A stretch of DNA of 64,000 nucleotides, taken from NCBI GenBank assembly GCA_023055425.1, contig JALGPY010000001.1, positions 144,671,368 through 144,735,367 of the forward strand. Reading direction: 5' to 3'. The notes below the pieces were generated by a model. The model ran no database searches and was not told the origin of the DNA. It saw only the letters and a list, made by a program, of their open reading frames with translations. A program made the translations under genes and the position numbers. Origin of the DNA: Linanthus parryae (lineage: Eukaryota > Streptophyta > Magnoliopsida > Ericales > Polemoniaceae). This document shows positions 33,667-44,987 of this stretch, in pieces (within the stretch, counting starts at the first letter, position 1; each line of letters opens with the position of its first letter).

Positions 33667-35625
33667 ACTGTCGAGGGAGGCGGGATACGCCGGCAAACCA
33701 ACGACGGTGAGGACGACGACGGTCTTTGCGGGGACGACGGTGGTCTTTGAAGAGAACGACGGTGGCTTTGACGGGAACAACGGTGGTCGTTGACGAGGAC
33801 GAAGGACGCCCTCAGTACGGTGACCAGGTATGTGATTTCTTCTTCTTCTTCTTTTTCTTCTTCTGTTTTGACACCGACCGTGTAAATCTACAGTTTTTCA
33901 CTCCAGATTTATTTTTTTCGCAGATATTGGCGGCGTCGGTCTTGGCGGCGTGGCGGTGGTGAAAGATCTTGGCAGTGGCAGTAATATTATTATTTGGATC
34001 TGTAGTCAGAACCATCCTTCTTCTTCTCAAAAGTCAGAACCATCTTCTTCTTTTCTTCTTTCTCTGTATTTTTTTTTTTTGAATCTGTAACTTTTTTTAA
34101 TGAATCCATAATATTATTGGTTGGATCTATTAGATCTGCAATTTTTTTTTTGTTGGTAGTGGTGATTGACTGGTGGTGGAGGTGGTGGTGGTGGTGGATG
34201 AGGAGGAGTGCTGGTGGTTGTGTTGGTAGTGTTCTTGTTGTTCTTGACATATTAGAGTTAAAGGAGAGAGAAAAAGTGAGGACATTAGAGGAAATAAAGG
34301 GAAGGAAAGGGGCAGAATAGTAAAAGATGTATTTTTCTTAATTTCCGTGCCCTCTCCAAAGCCTATATATGTCCAATCTTGTGTTGAGTTGCACTCATGA
34401 GACTCTTGCAAATTGTTTGTGCATATCTACGTAAACAACTTTTATACGATGAAAATATTATCAGGTAGAGTAGACAAAGCTAAAGAAAAAAAGAAAAGAC
34501 AACGAATTACAAATTAAGTGGTCATCTGTAATTAGCTTGTAACATTCTAGTCTTTTATTTATTAAGTTTATTTTAGTATTTAGCTCCATTTCTCCACCTC
34601 ATTTCTTATGATTATTTTTCGTTTTGTGCTCTTTCAAAGAAATTTGAATGAGTGAATTTAATCTTTTCTAAATGTTGCATGTAGTGTAAACCATAATAAA
34701 TGAATACTCTTGGGACCAGAGAATAGTATTTATTTTGTGAGATTATTCGTTAATCAAACATTCATTTAACCCCCTTTGCCAAGTCGGACCGGAGAAAATT
34801 ACCCGGTTGGGGAGGGTATTCGTTTATCGAACATTCATTTATCGAGGTTTTACGGTAGTTGAGTGTTCGACGGAGGTAATTTAGGTGTGTATGACATAAA
34901 ATTGAAAGAATCTAGGATTGACCCTTAAGAAATTATATAGCAATTTTAAGAATTTAATTCGGATTTATCATTAACTTGTAAGTTTTAGTTTAACTTTTTT
35001 CTTTTCCGTTGCCAGATATAAAATCAATGTGAAAATATTGTACCCATATGGCTCCATATAATGATTTTTCTAGTGTTGATTTCATAAATATCTCTATTTT
35101 TTCTAAAGAATCTCTCTTATACAATGTAGTAATATTTATTTTTTTTGAGTAAGACAATGTAGTAATGTTCAAATAAAAATATAAGTAGTGAATCAAAAAA
35201 TCCATCATAAAACATTAAAAATTGATGTTTTTATATGGATAAATAGTAGTGATCTAATAGTCGAGTTTAATGCTCAAACACCAATAGATAAATAACTTTG
35301 TATTTGTGAATTAAAGTATAATAAATAACTTTGTAACCTCCTTGATATTTAAGGGGAGAGTTACTGGTCTCCATAAATTATATGCAAATTAGTGTATTCA
35401 TTAGTGATGACTCATGATCCACATAATGTCATAGTTGGACAATTGAACATTAGTAGAATTCTCATTGGTAGAGTAATCCTATTGTGTATACACATGTCTT
35501 CACCTAAATAGATAATAAATGACATATGACAACACGAAATTAAAGCAGGACACTTGTATATATATTACAATTTACAACAGCGATACGATGGCACGGAAGC
35601 ACGTCATAATTTGGAGAATTTTTTG

Positions 35626-36140
35626 TTTATTCTAAGAGCAAATGATGTGGATTTGCTCTAGTTATACAACACATGACACGTCAGGAGGAAAAAGAATGAT
35701 TGGCAGACAAAAGAAAGTGAATTCTTACATGTTCCTGGCGTGTCATCTGATGCATTGTTTAGCATCTCCAACACTAAATTACTAATTAACTGAATTTTAA
35801 CTAGTATGAACTCAAGTTAACATGATTTCTTATTGTTTACTCCAATGGTGTTATGTATTTTAGATAAATTTGTGGGTATTGAATTATATATAAAATATTT
35901 ATTAAATTAAAGAAGGAGAGAGATAGACACAAAAAATTTAACTACCTACATTCTAGCTAGCTACTTCTATTGAGTGGGATACATAATATGTAAAATATTG
36001 AATCATTTAACTAGTCAATTGAAGCCCATTATTTCTTCTAACTATGTAAATTATAATTAAATTAATTTTTTTACATAATCATTGGAGATGCTCTAAGAAC
36101 ACCATGTCATATTTATTCTTGGAGCAAGCAATAATTACTC
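35626..36140. mobile_element. MITE interrupted by a second MITE
   Basis: The outer parts (35626-35757 and 36097-36140) together resemble the 152-bp MITE at 48469-48620 plus its right flank: GTGGAT(T)TGCTCTA, then GGCAGACAAAAGA and GAATTCTTACATGT, then after the interruption TATTCTTGGAGCAAGCAATA. The inner part (about 35759-36096) has its own ends, TTAGCATCTCCAA and, reversed, TTAGAGCATCTCCAATG. Target duplications are not resolved. Confidence 0.55.
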
Positions 36141-36532
36141 ATAATTTGAACAGTTGACAGCGAAAATGTTATGTCAAGATTCAAATTAGGACAAAATTAT
36201 CCATTTTCATTTGTCGCGGAACAGCCCATTTAGCCGAGAAACAAGTTCGCGATTGACCGACTCAAGAGAGAGAGAGAAGAGAAAGTGACACAATTTAAGA
36301 AACATATGTGTGTTGATCCCACAATCTTCACCACCAAATATTCCAAGACTGCCAGCATTCGACCAAAAGAATGGCATCTCTCTCCTACTCCTTCCACAAA
36401 ATGAGCGAATACTCTTCAACCCTTCCTCTTTTGGAAACAATTTTTCATTCCATATCCACAGAAGTAGAGAGGAAACCACTCTAATAACACATCAAAGCAA
36501 AATCTTCATCATCAAAAACATCTTTCCATCCA

Positions 36533-36649
36533 ATGGAACAAACTAAAGAAACCCATCATGGGCTCTTCATAATCGTATCTATAGCCGCTGTCCTCGGAGT
36601 TGTCTCCTCTGCCCTCTGCCTAGCCTCTGAATTCATGAAAACAGAGGTC

Positions 36650-36693
<44 letters not shown>

Positions 36694-38217
36694 CGATCGA
36701 TCGATCGATCAATCGATTCTTGAATGACTACTTGTTGTGGCAGAGAAAGGAGCTGAAGGTGGATGGTTTGCTGTGTTACTTGCCAGAAAGCCCTGCAGTT
36801 GGACTTGGAGTCGCAGCTCTCATATGTTTCAAATTCGCTATCGCCCTCCCACACCTTGTCGTCTTGAAAGATTTTTTTTCAGCAAAGAAGAGAGCAACAA
36901 GAAGAAGTAACAACAAAGCTACAAGAACAAGAGTTAGAAGATCTCTATTGCTTTTTTCATGGTAACTAACTAAAACACCCCCATCTTTGTTTGCCCATTC
37001 ATCATCAATCAATTGCTAGTTTATCAATATTTTCTTTGGAGAAAATAGTTCATCAAGATTTTTCCTGGAGTAACTATCTGGTAGCAGGGCGGCATAACTC
37101 AACGGATTTATGAAATAAATTAAAACTAGACTTCCAACATGTGGAATACAACATGGTAGGGCATTATACCTTGCCCACTAAGATCAAATTCGATATGTAT
37201 TCAAATTCAATTTTTTTGTGAATATACAATCATAAAATCTTGGGATCATGATCAAGTTTAACTTGATTTTGATTTAGTGGTCGCTTTCCTTCCCATGCCA
37301 CTTAGTACTTGTTACTTTCGTCCCACAACTAAATGATGATCGTGTTGAATCGGTCCCTGTCATTCATGAAACTGCGGTAAGCATAGTCCTTTTAATCGTC
37401 AGCAAGTTTATTTTTCTCCTTTTCCCATTCTCTTTCTTTTCAACAAAAAAAAATTGCATTAAAATACTATATAGGGTGGTAGGGTCTCGAACTGGAGACT
37501 CTTAACACTTTACCAAATCCAAATGAGTTGGGAACCCATATGTTAGCACACCAGAAAGACCCGAAGAATATGATATAGTCGATAATGGTCTTGTTTTTTG
37601 GAGAATTCGATAATGGTCTTCACTTGCAAGTAAATGACAATAATTAGGAGCTGGCAAGAGAACCGAATTATCAAACCCCTCCAATTTCACTTTTTTTTTT
37701 CAATCAATCACGTTTTTTTTATTCTCTTCTCTCTTGGGACATAGTCATAGGCAGGGACCAGGATAGAACCTTAACACATGGGCCATGGGACAGCTAGGAA
37801 GGCCAAAATCTTTGTACTTATCAGCAACAACTTGGAGATTAAGAACATGTTTGGTACCCGTTTTAAAACAGAAAAAACAGTTGCACAAACACCAGCCAAA
37901 TCAAACGTCTTTAGGGTTGTTAAACAGACAAAATTAACTCTCAAACCTCTTTATTTTCAAATTACACTGGTTGTTGTTGCAGGGCTTGCTTTGGGATTGT
38001 ATTGGTATTAGTTGCTGCAGCTACTAGTATGAACCGGAGACAGGCGTATGGAAAAGGGTGGTTAGATGGAGAATGTTATCTTGTCAAAGACGGAGTCTAT
38101 ATCGGATCAGCTGTGCTAGTTCTTATTAGTATCGGATCAGCCATTGCTTCCACTGTCATGAGAATGAAAGAAAGCCAAGCCGAACCAGCTGGATTGAGAG
38201 TTCATGCACAAGCATGA
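36533..38217 (+). CDS. DUF1218 family membrane protein, 188 aa, three exons
   Basis: Exons 36533-36646, 36744-36961 and 37983-38217, all with GT-AG introns (phases 0 and 2). The joined product has four predicted membrane helices (about residues 10-32, 56-79, 105-124, 146-169), the family signature LKVDGLLCYLPESPAVGLG after helix 1, and GWLDGECYLVKDGVYIG before helix 4. The paired cysteines are C49 and C142. DUF1218 proteins (DESIGUAL/VCC and MWL groups in Arabidopsis) are ER or plasma-membrane proteins linked to leaf symmetry, vein patterning and wall lignin; which role applies here is unknown. The exon 2/3 junction splits the Trp codon (TG|G) and gives SWACFGIVLVLVAAATSMN. The single-exon open frames here start or end wrongly because of the introns. 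Intron 1 is only 97 bp and almost filled by microsatellite. Length fits the family. Confidence 0.9.
36652..36712. repeat. (CT)n plus (GATC)n microsatellite in DUF1218 intron 1
   Basis: About 18 CT units then about five GATC units, starting about 6 nt after the splice donor and ending about 30 nt before the acceptor. Confidence 0.93.
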
Positions 38218-38961
38218 TGAAGGGGAAAAATCCCACAAAACTGTACAAATATCAACTTCAGCAAACTCCAAGATATGCCCCCAAGGAAAAGGATTTGAAC
38301 CAGATTTAGAATACTTTTTTTTGAAATTAGATTTAGAATACTTTAGAGAAGAATATTAGTGACATGTTATTGGATGTTTTTTAATAGAAGAATAGAAACA
38401 AGAGGAGTGACACTTGCCCACTTGGAAGTGTGGACTCTTCCTAGTGTCAAATTTGTCAAAAGAGATAATAATTGGAAAAAAGAAAAATGCTTTAGTTAGT
38501 TCTTCCCCAGCTAGTGATTGATCTGGATGGAGCCTGTGATGTGTATCCAATTGGATTTAGTCAGCTAAGCATCTAACCACTCTTTTGTATACATTCGATG
38601 ATAATAGAGCCTTCTATTTTATTCTTTTGAAATGATTATAGTAGAACCTGTTCATGGATATAAGTAATAACTTCTTAAACGACAACTTATATTGAGGGTG
38701 AATGGATGGGAGAGAGGGTGAGATGAAATGGAGGTTCATAATCTGTGATTCAAATTAAATTACAAAATCTTGACAATTTCAAAATAAACCGGAGATCTAT
38801 GCCAGAACAGAATAGGATTTAGGAATCAGTAAAACTCGAGTTCAACTTTCACTAGAGTTCCAAATTTCTCAAAACTTGAGTCCTAATTTGAATTTAGGTA
38901 AATATTTGTAGTGTGAAAGAATTCATATTTGTAGCGTCGAGGAACATTTGTGTTTGGTGCC
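38218..38961. other. 3' flank of the DUF1218 gene, nothing else seen
   Basis: Probable 3' UTR followed by AT-rich DNA; no gene recognised. Confidence 0.5.
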
Positions 38962-38969
38962 TCACTCCG

Positions 38970-39184
38970 CAGGGGCGGATCCAGAAATTTGTTGTAGTGG
39001 GAGCTAAAATAAAAAAATTAATAAAAACCTGTATAATTTTTTTTTAAAAAATTGAGTAGGGGCTAGAATGCAATTTTTGTAGGGCTATAGTAGAAAATTT
39101 AAGAAAAATAAGGGTAAAATTTTGATTTTAAAAAGTTGAGTGGGGGCTATAACCCCCACTAGTCTCAATGTAAGTCCAACCTTG
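38970..39184. mobile_element. hAT-like MITE, 215 bp
   Basis: Starts CAGGGGCGGATCC and ends, reversed, CAAGGTTGGACTT: an imperfect 13-bp TIR whose mismatches are mostly transitions. It is flanked by an 8-bp duplication TCACTC(C/T)G (38962-38969 and 39185-39192). An 8-bp TSD with CAGGGGCGG ends is typical of hAT non-autonomous elements. Confidence 0.7.
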
Positions 39185-39308
39185 TCACTCTGTGCACAAT
39201 AACAACCGATCGTAAGGAAATGTTTATGGAACCATGATCTGATGCAAGTGTGCTAACTGCTACTCATTGGAACATCAAATCTTACATCGATGTACAACAT
39301 GTTAAAAA

Positions 39309-39679
39309 TCAAACACATTTAGGGAAGCCCTCGGAGTTCTTCATGTTCCTGTAGCACGGGCATTTCACCTTCCAGTTTCCTGTTTTAGGGTCCTGCAAAG
39401 GCACACAGTGGCATTTCTTGCAGCAAGGTTTGCAAAATCTCACACAGTTCCTCCTCTTTATCCCTGGTTGGACCACCTCGCATCTCTCGCTACATTTCCT
39501 GTCACAGATTGCTAAAAAACGAAACAATTACTGAGTGAAGAGAAGATTCAAAAAATGGTTCACTTGTCATCGATAATGAAACTAACATAAAGAGCCTTAC
39601 TTGATGAAGCCACTGAGGATCGAAGAAAAGATGAGGCAAGTAGTGTAGCCAGCAAAAAGATGGCAAATGCAATCTTCAT
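39309..39679 (-). CDS. GASA/snakin-like cysteine-rich secreted peptide, copy 1, 93 aa
   Basis: Two exons, 39601-39679 and 39309-39511, joined across an 89-bp GT-AG intron in phase 1. Residues 1-26 are a signal peptide (MKIAFAIFLLATLLASSFLR...). The mature part has the 12 cysteines of the GASA domain in order, including CKPCCKKCHC and CPCYRNMKNSEGFPKC. GASA peptides are secreted, disulfide-rich, often gibberellin- or ABA-regulated, and act in growth or defence (family knowledge). Oddities: the loop between Cys3 and Cys4 is 11 residues instead of 8, the loop between Cys9 and Cys10 (VPLQDPKTGNWKVK) is 14 instead of 11, and the chain ends KCV rather than KCP. The start was chosen because exon 1 gives a signal peptide collinear with copy 2; the single-frame ATG at 39527 lies in the intron. 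Confidence 0.92.
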
Positions 39680-39814
39680 CTTCTTCTACCAGACTGCCCT
39701 TGATCTGATAGAAATTACCAAGTGGGTGAGGAAGAAAGAGGCTATAGGACCAATAGATTATGATGTTGTGTAATCAGGTTTGCCAAGTCAATGATCATTT
39801 CAATATTTGTAGAT

Positions 39815-40141
39815 GGGTAAAAGACAATTTCACCCCCTCGGGTTTGACGCAAAGATGCTTTTACCCCTTTTAGTTTGGAAAAAGACACTTTCACTCCTTT
39901 GGCGTCTCAAACTTCAAGACACTTACAACACTGATTATATCATTTCATATTCCAAGAGGGCAAATTTATTCAAGAAACCTACGAGTGATGAACTCCACCC
40001 CAAGACTAATGGCATCACAGTTAAGAAGTGTAACTGTTCTGAAATTTGGTACACTTAAGGGGTGAAGGTGTCATCTTTCTGACAAAAAGGGGTGGGGCTG
40101 TCTTTGTATCAAACCTAAAGGGGTGAAAATATCTTTTACCC
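39815..40141. mobile_element. Mutator-like MITE, 327 bp
   Basis: Ends GGGTAAAAGACAATTTCACC and, reversed, GGGTAAAAGATATTTTCACC form a TIR of about 22 bp. It is flanked by a perfect 9-bp duplication TTTGTAGAT (39806-39814 and 40142-40150), the TSD length of Mutator-like elements. The interior is built from repeated 'GGGGTGAAA' and 'TTTACCCC' words and has no real coding potential; an 81-codon open frame is fortuitous. Its first ten bases match those of the Pack-MULE at 48208. Confidence 0.85.
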
Positions 40142-40150
40142 TTTGTAGAT

Positions 40151-40724
40151 TCGTACAACTATTAACGCAGATATTATGCTAGTATCACATGCTTAACTGA
40201 AACATATCACATGCTTAACTGTATTAACATATTTGTAAATAGACGAAGTATATAACAATGGAGAATCACGTGATAAAACATATTGTCTACGAACATGTAG
40301 AATGAACAGTCTTCAGACGTCTGACTGCTGCGTAGCATACATACATGGGATTCGGTCTACGGGCTTTCAGTCGGTGCATTGCTAACTCCCGACTGTAGGA
40401 AATTAGTACTACTCTCCGGACGGACGATTCAGTAGGGGTGTGCACACTTAAGGTCTAATTTTGTCGTGGTGGAATACTGGGAATGGAAGATACTTGAGAA
40501 CTGGTAATAAAAAAGGGTTATACTAATGACTATGATGTTGTGTTATGGAAATAATCAACATGGTAGAAACACAAACAGTAAGTGAATACAAGTTTCTTGT
40601 ACTTTATTATATGCTATCTCGTTAAATATACACACTTATTGATGCTACTCTTAATCTTTTGTTGGTTCCATGTGATACAGCAGGATAGAAGGGGAAAACT
40701 CTAGAAGTCTATGTATTTTGTTCA
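40151..40724. other. Intergenic, nothing recognised
   Basis: Upstream flank of GASA copy 1 up to the LINE insertion site; no gene or repeat recognised. Confidence 0.5.
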
Positions 40725-40922
40725 GATGTAATATTATAACTTTTTTTTTTTTTTTGCTGAAAATGTCATCATTCATAGAAACAAAAGACCATCCCAAACG
40801 CAACATACAAGAAAAGCGAACTAAAAGTACGATAGTACCGAACAACCAAAGAGGAAACCTACTACAAACTACAACATCAAAGACAAATAAAATGAGCCAA
40901 CTACGAACTACATAAGCTACAA

Positions 40923-43900
40923 TCACAAGGGATGGTTGTCGATTTGGGAGCATTTGGCCGCCTTATGAGCTAAAGCAACTTGACTCCTTTGAACCTTGGT
41001 AATGCTGCAGAACTTCAAAAGCATCACTCCTTCTCGGATACGATCAATCACCGGCTCATCCTGAACGGGAGGGCTGGTCAATCCCTGGATCATTGGTAAA
41101 ATAGAAGCACAGTCAGAAAGGATATTAATAGACAAAATGTTATGATGACGCGCAAAATTCACTGCATGTTCCACAGCTAGGAGCTCAGCCTACTGCGCGC
41201 TAGAGGCCACACACTTTTTTCCAATGGTCCAAGACTTCCCACCACACCCATGGTATGGATTCCAATGCCAGAGTAGAAGGATCTTGCTTTCCAAGCGCCG
41301 TCCACGAAAATATCCTTTGGATTGTTCCGAAAACAATCATCACAGCTATCCATGACCACAATAGTGCTCGGGTTGTAATGTGCAGAAGGAGGTTGGGATG
41401 CAGGGGGGTCAGGCATCATGAGGAGAGATTTCTCCTGATTCATGGTAGCCTGAATGGCTGAGGTAGAGAAGGGTTTGTTGCTGAAGACAAGACCACACCT
41501 TCCTCTCCAGATGCTCCAAAGCGTGTGAATAGCTTTGAAATTATTTGTAAGAATAAAATCCCAAAGTGTCTCTTGAAAAGGGGTTTCATTCCTCCGAAGA
41601 GGGTCCGTATGGCTCCATAAGGGAGCGACTTCTGGGCAGTTGAAGAAAAGGTGTTCAAGGGTTTCCTCGTTACCATTGCAAATGGGGCAATTGTTCGAGG
41701 TGAGATTGAGCCGATGGCAGAGGAGGGACTTGGTTGGGAGCTTAAGATGAGCACATTTCCAAAGAAAGGATTTCCATTTCTCTGGGATCTTGAGACTCCA
41801 GATTTTCCCCCAGTTTCCATTATTCATCATAGGCCATTGATCAAGGAGGAAAAGGCCGGCGGGGAGAAAATGGACATTGTTTTCCTCATTAAGAAGATTA
41901 TATCCCGACCTTGTGGTATGAGTACCATTTCTTGTGAAGGGCCATATTATCTTATCTTCACATGGGTTGCCCGGAAGTTGGATGCTGAGAACTTTGAAAG
42001 CTATGAAATCCGGAACATGTGACCTGATGGTGATTTCCTTCCATGTCTGTTTATTATCCACTATCTCGATCCAATCATTGACCCTGGCAGTTGGGCTTGA
42101 GTGGTGTTGGCTGAGAGTAACTGAGAGCGGTTCTTTCAGCCCTGGAATCCATCTGTCATGCCATATACTCACTTGAGTCCCGCTCCCTATTTGCCATCTG
42201 CAGCCTTTCATGATAAGATCCCGTCCATGAAGGACACTTTTCCAGGCCCAAGAAGCGTTACTGGGGCTGCCGCATTCCAATAATGATTTTTTCCTGCAAT
42301 ATCTATGAAGAAGAATCTTGGAAACAAGCAGGTTAGGTTGTTTAAGAATCCTCCAAGCCTTGTTGGCTAGTAAAGCTTGGTTCATCCAGTTGATGTTCCT
42401 AAGACCTAGACCACCTCTAGATTTAGAAAGATTGAGTATGTCAGAAGGGATAAGATTAAGGGTTCTCTTTTCCGGGTTCCTCCAAAAATTCTCAATTTGG
42501 CTTGAGATTTCTCTATTGAGCGTGACTGGAAGTTTGAACGAGGAGCAGACATAAGCAGGGAGGGCCGAGAGGACGGTTTTAGCAAGAGTTAATCTCCCCG
42601 CTTCATTCAGGTATTTCCCTTTCCATCCTTCTAACCTAGTAGAGACCGCATCTCTGGTGAATCTGAAGATGTCTTTCTTTCTTCCACCAAGAGCGATGGG
42701 GAGGCCAAGGTAAGAAGAGTTTGCTCTTTCAATGTTAACTTCTAGGAAGGAACCAAAAATAGACCCAAGGTCCTCGGGAATATTTGGGCTGAGGGTGAGA
42801 GACGATTTATTTTTGTTAATGTCTTGCCCAGAAACCTTACAGAAGTTATCCAAAGCTGTGCTTAGGGCCGCACATGTGGAGAGGGTGGGTTGGAAAAAGA
42901 CGAGGCAGTCGTCCGCAAAGAAGAGATGTGAAAGGCTAGGACCCCCTCTACTGAGATTGATTCCCGGACATTTCCCCGAGTTGTTGAGGTTAGTCAGATA
43001 GACCGAAAGGGCTTCAAGGTAAATGATGAAGAGATAAGGGGAGAGAGGGTCCCCTTGTCTAAGACCTGCTTTAGGGTAGATTCTTTTTCCCGGCTGACCA
43101 TTAACTAGGGCAGAGAAAGAGACCGTATTGACACATTGCATGATAAGGTCTACCCAGTTGGGTGGGAACCCCATCCTCCTGAGGACATTTTCCAGGAAAT
43201 ACCAGTTGACCCTGTCGAAAGCCTTTCTCATGTCGAGCTTGAGAGCTCCTAGATGGTTATTTCCACTGTTAGAATTTCTGATTTTACCAAAGAATTCATT
43301 GGCAAGGAGGGTGCTATCAGAGATAAGCCGTCCTGGGACAAAAGCATTCTGTTGCTCCGAGATAATGGAAGGCAGAATCCTCTTAATCCTATTCGCAAGG
43401 ACTTTGGATATGATCTTGTACATTGAAGTACAAAGACTGATTGGTCTAAGATCACTGGGATGCACCGGGTTGTGGGTTTTCGGGATAAGGGCAAGAAAGG
43501 AATAATTAAATTCCTTAAGAAGATACCCATTGTGGAAGAAGGATCTAACAACTTCCTCAACAGAGTTCCCAACAATGTCCCAGTTTTTATGGAAGAAGAT
43601 TCCTGGGAGGCCATCAGGGCCGGGAGATTTGTAAGGGCCAATGGAAAAGACTGCATCTTTAATTTCCTCAGAAGAGATAGGCTGATTTAGGAGACTAATA
43701 CCTTGAGCGTCCGGGACTGGGAAGTTGAGGTTCCATCCATCCCAGTCATCAATATCAGCCTTGTTAATGTCAGAAGCTTTGAGATAGATGGCCTCAAAGT
43801 GACCAGAAATGAGGTTTGAGAGTTTAACTGGGTCGTTTATCCAGTTTCCCAACGGGTCTTCCAAACCCTCAATCCTATTTCTGACAATTCTCTTCTTACA

Positions 43901-44987
43901 AGTCTTGTGGAAGAAGCGGGTGTTCCTATCCCCTTCCCTTAGCCATTTAATTTTGGCACGTTGAGCCCAAAGAGTCTCTTCTTGTGAGAGGAGATCATTG
44001 ATCTCCTTTCTGAGGTTATTTTCCAAGGTGATGGAGTTAGGGGAGCTTAGGGAGGATTGGATATTCTCAAGCTGGTGTTGGACTACATTAATCCTCTGGT
44101 TAAGCGATCCAACCCCTTTCTTCTTCCAAGCATTAAGATTGACCTTTAGGGCTTTACATTTTGCAGCGAATTTGAAGGCAGACGACCCAAAAACACGACC
44201 TTGCCAGGTTGATTGAATAATGGTTTTGCATTCGGGGTAACGAAGCCAGAAGGCCTCGAAGTGAAAGCGTCTGGTTCTGGGTCTGCTTGAGTTGCGAATA
44301 TGAAAGATACATGGGCCGTGGTCCGAGCCCATGATTGGGAGATTGTGAAGGAAGGAGCCCTGAAATTTAAGGCCCCAATCAGAGTTATGAAAACCCCTAT
44401 CCAATCTCTCAAAGGTTGTGAAAGGATAGGGTCTATTTGTTAGTCCATGTGAAGCGGGATCCCTGAAAGCGGATTTCCGATAGATTAAGGTTTCCAAGGA
44501 ATGATCGAAAGTCTTTAATTCCAGGAATCCATCTGTTCTTGCAACTCCATTTATCAGAGGGGTGCAGAATCTGATTAAAGTCCCCTATGCAGAGGAGTGG
44601 GCCGTTAAGGTTGACAAGGTGAGATTCAATGGCATTTCAAGTGTCCTTTCTTTGCTCGCTATATGGGGAGCCATAAATACAAGCAAGATAGAAGGGACCA
44701 ACATCACAAGAGACCTTACAGAGGATGAGATTATTTGTTGCAATCATGGGGTGGACTTTAACATTATTTCTCCACCCAAGGCAGAGACCACCCGCTAGAC
44801 CCCTAGAGTTTACGCCACATATAGAGTCATAACCCCAAGATTTAAAGAGAACACTACATTCAGTTGTAGAGCATTTAGTTTCAGAAATAAAGAGAATAGA
44901 CAACTTGTGGTTGTAGGTCAATTTATGAGCTGAATGAACTGCCAGAGGATGACCGAGACCTCTGCAGTTCCAGCTACCTACGATCAT
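40923..44987 (-). pseudogene. LINE ORF2: endonuclease, RT, zf-RVT, RNase H
   Basis: Starts MIVGSWNCRGLGHP (endonuclease; LFISETKC and YGSP follow), then stops at 44637 and continues after frame changes into a 1106-codon frame (41177-44497). Its homologous part begins TNRPYPFTTFERLDRGFHNS and includes MGSDHGP. RT: ALIPKTHNP, RPISLCTSMYKIISK, GLRQGDPLSPYLF, and the active site FADD at 42907-42918. The zf-RVT domain contains CPICNGNEETLEHLFFNC (near 41640-41710). RNase H begins DIFVDGAWKA, shifts frame near 41190 and ends at 40923 (SINILSDCASI, QSQVALAHKAAK-like segment). RT copies LINE RNA at nicked target DNA. Frameshifts near 44560-44450 and near 41190 plus the 44637 stop inactivate it. Confidence 0.93.

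Larger units (their letters stand above)
30884..35620. other. Long intergenic interval with simple repeats
   Basis: No supported gene. It holds a tandem duplication (32121-32310), a (TTA)n array (about 32630-32694), a short (CA)n near 33024 and a (GA)n tract (33613-33666) followed by GC-richer ACGACGG-type sequence to about 33830. The open frames at 33411-34411 are low-complexity translations. The 33250-34380 segment could be a degraded TIR element or LTR, but the ends do not match well enough to call. Confidence 0.45.

Noticed and set aside
33250..34380. Possible Mutator-like element with GC-rich interior
   Set aside because: Ends show only weak inverted similarity and no target duplication could be found.
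33411..34411. Open frames with Thr/Ser/His or Val/Trp runs
   Set aside because: Low-complexity translations of (GA)n, CTT and GGT repeats; no domains.
41255..43690. Many plus-strand frames of 66-125 codons
   Set aside because: Shadows of LINE ORF2, which is on the minus strand.
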